Below, in pieces: positions 61,051 through 64,000 of a stretch of DNA of 64,000 nt (positions are counted from its first letter, which is position 1; each line of letters starts with the position of its first letter). The stretch comes from Symbiodinium natans (taxonomy: Eukaryota > Sar > Dinophyceae > Suessiales > Symbiodiniaceae), in assembly GCA_905221605.1 (NCBI GenBank), contig CAJNDS010002108.1, positions 563,909 through 627,908 of the forward strand, in the 5' to 3' direction. Position numbers and translations under genes: made by a program. A model generated the notes under the pieces. It did not search any database. It saw nothing but the letters and a program-made list of their open reading frames with translations, and was not told the origin of the DNA.

Positions 61051-61335
61051 GCCCGGAAGAGACCATGCAAGTTGGCACAATCTGTTGTGAAGAAACCTGC
61101 CCACATCCTTCCGACGTATCAAGGAGCGTTCTGCATGGGGGGGGGGGGGGGTTCTCCAGAAGGCTTGCCGAGAAAGTTCCAACGGACCATTCAGACTTTC
61201 TGGCAGCTTATTTGCCCAAAGCGGCAGCATCGGACCGTTGGGGGGGATTCCAGAGATGCTTTCGAAGGATTAGTATGGGGTTGTGCCAATATCAAACCCG
61301 GAGACCAGAGGGCAGTGGCCTCGGCGGATGTGGAG
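61051..61335 (+). CDS. Possible long exon with in-frame poly-G
   Basis: CACAGAG|GCC opens a frame of 95 codons (ARKRPCKLAQSVVKKPAHIL, a Gly run, LPRKFQRTIQTFWQLICPKR) to GAG|GTGAGG. The poly-G at 61138-61150 followed by TTCTCCAG could instead be an intron end, and another frame (KVPTDHSDFLAAYLPKAAAS) is open downstream. Frame and start are unsure. Confidence 0.35.
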
Positions 61336-61421
61336 GTGAGGTGAATTATGTTTCTAAATCTCGGCTGGCCGTTCCAGCTGATCGAAAGACACAAACAAGT
61401 TACATATACCTATAAAAATAT

Positions 61422-61540
61422 GTGTGTATGTATATACATATGTATATATATATATATATATGTACATAGATATATATATATATGTATACGCAGAAAGCTA
61501 TATATATATATGTATGTATATAAATATGTATGTATTCATG
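61422..61540. repeat. TA-rich microsatellite
   Basis: Mixed TATA, TGTATG and TACATA repeats in an intron. Confidence 0.85.
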
Positions 61541-62049
61541 AATGCTTGAATGCACTCAGATCGAGTGGCTGCGCAAGATGGAGATCGTGTTCAACCTTTT
61601 CCCAGATCTTGCCGAGTGCCCAGTAGAAGGTCCAGAGAAGTCTCGTCTGAAGATGGGACCAAATGCGACGATGTTCTGAAGGCTGATTGTGCCTCCTCAG
61701 GAGTTTTGCCGCTGCGGGCTGCCAACAGCAGACTCGCGAATACTGTCGTACTTTAGTCCGTTGGTCTGGCGTTCAATGTTTTGGGAGGGGTCTTCTGATT
61801 CTCATGTCCTTCAAGCGATTGCAAAAATTAACCCTGCCTGACAGAAGAACTCCTTCTCTTGAAACAACAATGGAGGCATCTGCTTGTAGGCCAGTCATGT
61901 AATGTTGGGCACAGCGCTTTGCCACGCGGGACTGTCGAGGTGCAACGAATAAGTCTGCAGTACTTGTCTCAGTGCCGTTTAGTTTTGGTGAGGCCTCCTT
62001 CTCCCAGAGGGGCAGGAGGGTGAGAAGCTATGACTACCAATTGCTGAAG

Positions 62050-62126
62050 AACCCCCAAACAAGGAGAATGTTCTTCCTTGTAAGGCGAATATAGGGATTA
62101 TTAATTCTATTTTTTGGGGGTTCTCA
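62050..62126. mobile_element. Short inverted-repeat element, GAACCCCC...GGGGGTTC ends
   Basis: GAACCCCCAAA at the left and TTTTGGGGGTTC at the right are inverted copies about 75 bp apart. A possible acceptor (CTCTTCAG) follows 30 nt later. Confidence 0.45.
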
Positions 62127-62424
62127 AGCAAATAGTAGATGACCCACACCTCTTCAGGCCTGCTACAACATTGTCCTCAATGCCGCGGCGGTCTCCCCAG
62201 TTCTGATGTAAAGAGTTGGTCTGATTCTTCCGCTCTTGCAATCAGCTAGAAGTGGGTCTGCCAATTTGCCAGTGAAGTTGGAAGGGCAAGCGATTTCTTG
62301 GCGGGTTCCAAAATTTTTCGGCGCCGTGGATGTTTCGGGCAGCGTGCCTCTAAACGAACCTGTTGCCGGGCCCCCTCCCTCCTGGGGGTCGGGGTAAGGT
62401 GGCCCTGGGGAGCATGCAAAAGAG

Positions 62425-62550
62425 GTCCCAAAATGCACTAGACATTGCTGGTTTGGAGGGTGCTTTTGTTTCCGCCGTGTGCCTCGTCGATCAGGTCCGG
62501 TCGAGAGCAGACATCCATCCCGAGAAGCTGCTCATGGAGATGCACGAGAG
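62425..62550 (+). CDS. Unrecognised exon (NALDIAGLEGAFVSAVCLVD)
   Basis: AAAAGAG|G opens an exon reading SQNALDIAGLEGAFVSAVCL, then VDQVRSRADIHPEKLLMEMH and E plus two bases, and then the donor GTACCT. It is 126 nt and helical. The family is unrecognised. Confidence 0.5.
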
Positions 62551-62811
62551 GTACCTCCGGCCTGGGCCCTGAAGTGTGGGCAGCAGTGCCTTTTGGAGCC
62601 ACAGGGGCCTTTGTTGCCTCTCTAGCATGTCTTACTTGGGTAGCCCGGGCAGGTGCGGTGTATGTGGTGGGGGAGTAGAGGAGAGGTCACCAATACCACG
62701 AAGTTTGACGAAGGGTTCTGCACGATGGCTAGCCCGCCCATCATGGCAAGGATGGAGCCATGAGCCGCCCACACAGGACTTTGTGATGGTGTGTAACACC
62801 CTGGTGGTCCA

Positions 62812-62918
62812 ACTGGGGGTTTTTCGAAAACACGGGACCCCTAAAGCAGACCCCCAAATAGTAGGATTACCTGATAATAAGGACCCCAATAAGGTACCCT
62901 TAATATCGAAAACCCCAA
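62812..62918. mobile_element. Inverted-repeat element ending at an intron acceptor
   Basis: TGGGGGTTTTTCGAAAA at the left and TATCGAAAACCCCA at the right are inverted. CCCCCAAATAGTAGGATTAC and AATAAGGACCCCAATAAGG form a second pair. CTCTCTGCAG, the acceptor of the PPR-like exon at 62929, follows within ten nt. Confidence 0.55.
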
Positions 62919-62928
62919 CTCTCTGCAG

Positions 62929-63040
62929 CTCTTAGCTACGAAACATCACCTGGAGCACTCGCTGACCGATGGGAGGCCTGACGCCGTCAGCTTCAACACC
63001 GTGATCTCAAGCTGCGCAAGGCGCGCCTGTGCACGAGGGG
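62929..63040 (+). CDS. PPR-like exon (GRPDAVSFNTVISSCAR)
   Basis: CTCTGCAG|CTC opens an exon reading LLATKHHLEHSLTDGRPDAV, then SFNTVISSCARRACARG. PDAVSFNTVISSCAR is the classic PPR helix A motif. The frame runs to GTTTAGGG at 63041, so the array again supplies the likely donor. GC at 63023 is an earlier alternative. Confidence 0.65.
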
Positions 63041-63078
63041 GTTTAGGGTTTAGGGTTTAGGGTTTAGGGTTTAGGGTG
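63041..63078. repeat. TTTAGGG array whose first unit supplies a donor
   Basis: Five units starting at the end of the PPR-like exon. Confidence 0.9.
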
Positions 63079-64000
63079 ACCCAACATGCCTTGAACTGGA
63101 AGAGCCTTGAAGGAGGCACTCGACAACCCGCACGCTGAATTTTCCAGATCGCGAACTCGAAGTGGAATTCTCTGATAGCCTACAACCATCCACATCTTTG
63201 AAGTTGCACCTCGGCAATTCTATGTGGAGAGGTTGCTAGCTAGATTCTGCTAGATCTTAGATCTTGGCCCCTGGAAAAATCCCCAGGACTGGCGACGACG
63301 AAGGCCAGGAATGGAGGGGAGTTCACATAGCTGTCACATAGCAGCTCACGGCTGCCTGAAGAAGGTGTCTCCAGGATTCAGATTCGTACCAAACGCGCTA
63401 CGGCTTGTCGTGCGACTCCAGGGCGTTCGAATCTGAAGCTTCAGCCACTTCAGGCAAAGTGTCCACTTATAGCCGAGGCAAAGTACCAACAAACACATCC
63501 GAACATCGCTATGTGAAATTGCAAGCGCCTCCCATGGAACAGCTGCAGCCTCTGTAGAAGGTTGTAGGACGGGCTGTCCGCAGCATCAGCAACTCTTCGG
63601 TGCCTTGGAAAGCCATGGAAGAAGTCCCCGAGAAACATCCTGCAGAAGGCACGCGATGCGGGTGCCCGATGTCAACAGCTGATCGGTCCCCGATCAAGTT
63701 CACTCTTCCGCCTTATCCTGGCCACACCAGTCCGGCTAGCGGCTAGCAATGGCTAGTCATGGCAAGCTCAGTCTGTGCAAGTCATGTGTATGTCAGTGGA
63801 TATACCTTTTGTGTGCCCTTTGTGAAGGCGCCACCGCAGAGATCACGGAGCTCGACCCAATGGGCGACGCTTGGGCTCCTGCTTAGCGCGATGCCTTGTG
63901 TGCTTTTTAGGCGAAACTCTAGCCTGATACCTTCCTGAAACACTTTAAGTGTTCCTGTATTGCTGCAACTAAGAGGCTGTATTCTATAGCTCATATTCGC
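63079..64000 (+). other. Window end, no supported exon
   Basis: I see no repeat, RNA gene or exon with sufficient support here. Confidence 0.35.

Overview
This window looks like nuclear DNA of a dinoflagellate or a close alveolate relative. Four things point that way: many very short exons, all convincing ones on the + strand; introns that start with GT, GC or GA and end with AG, usually before a G; telomere-type TTTAGGG/CCCTAAA arrays scattered through the introns; and many short terminal-inverted-repeat elements inside introns. There is no bacterial gene organisation, operon, rRNA or tRNA that I can support. Long open frames are nearly all simple repeats or chance, so genes had to be found as chains of phased exons. 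Exon calls are by eye, without transcripts.

Layout. (1) 1-10705: a tandem array of eleven exon pairs (period mostly 0.9-1.1 kb), each exon exactly 84 nt (28 residues, four heptads) of charged coiled coil. The first exon of each pair has a GC donor and the second a GT donor. (2) 10706-18742: single, more diverged coiled-coil exons of the same kind (42, 45, 48, 63, 81 or 84 nt), with long introns holding microsatellites and telomere-like arrays. (3) About 24.6-46.8 kb: a second multi-exon gene. It encodes an unrecognised protein with acidic Glu/Lys-rich segments, a compact aromatic-rich segment built partly from micro-exons, and Pro/Arg- and Gly/Ser/Tyr-rich segments. A young non-autonomous Ty1/copia-like LTR retrotransposon (35217-37006) sits in one intron, inserted into a telomere-like array. 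(4) About 48.7-63.1 kb: scattered exons with pentatricopeptide-repeat (PPR) character and a few unrecognised exons.

The most interesting signal is the placement of the telomere-like arrays. CCCTAAA-oriented arrays tend to lie just upstream of exons and TTTAGGG-oriented arrays just downstream. In at least five places the first GTTTAGGG unit itself appears to supply the 5' splice site. One intron (42216-42303) is mostly CCCTAAA. Short inverted-repeat, introner-like elements also sit close to acceptors. How many genes these exons belong to, and their true ends, cannot be decided from sequence alone.
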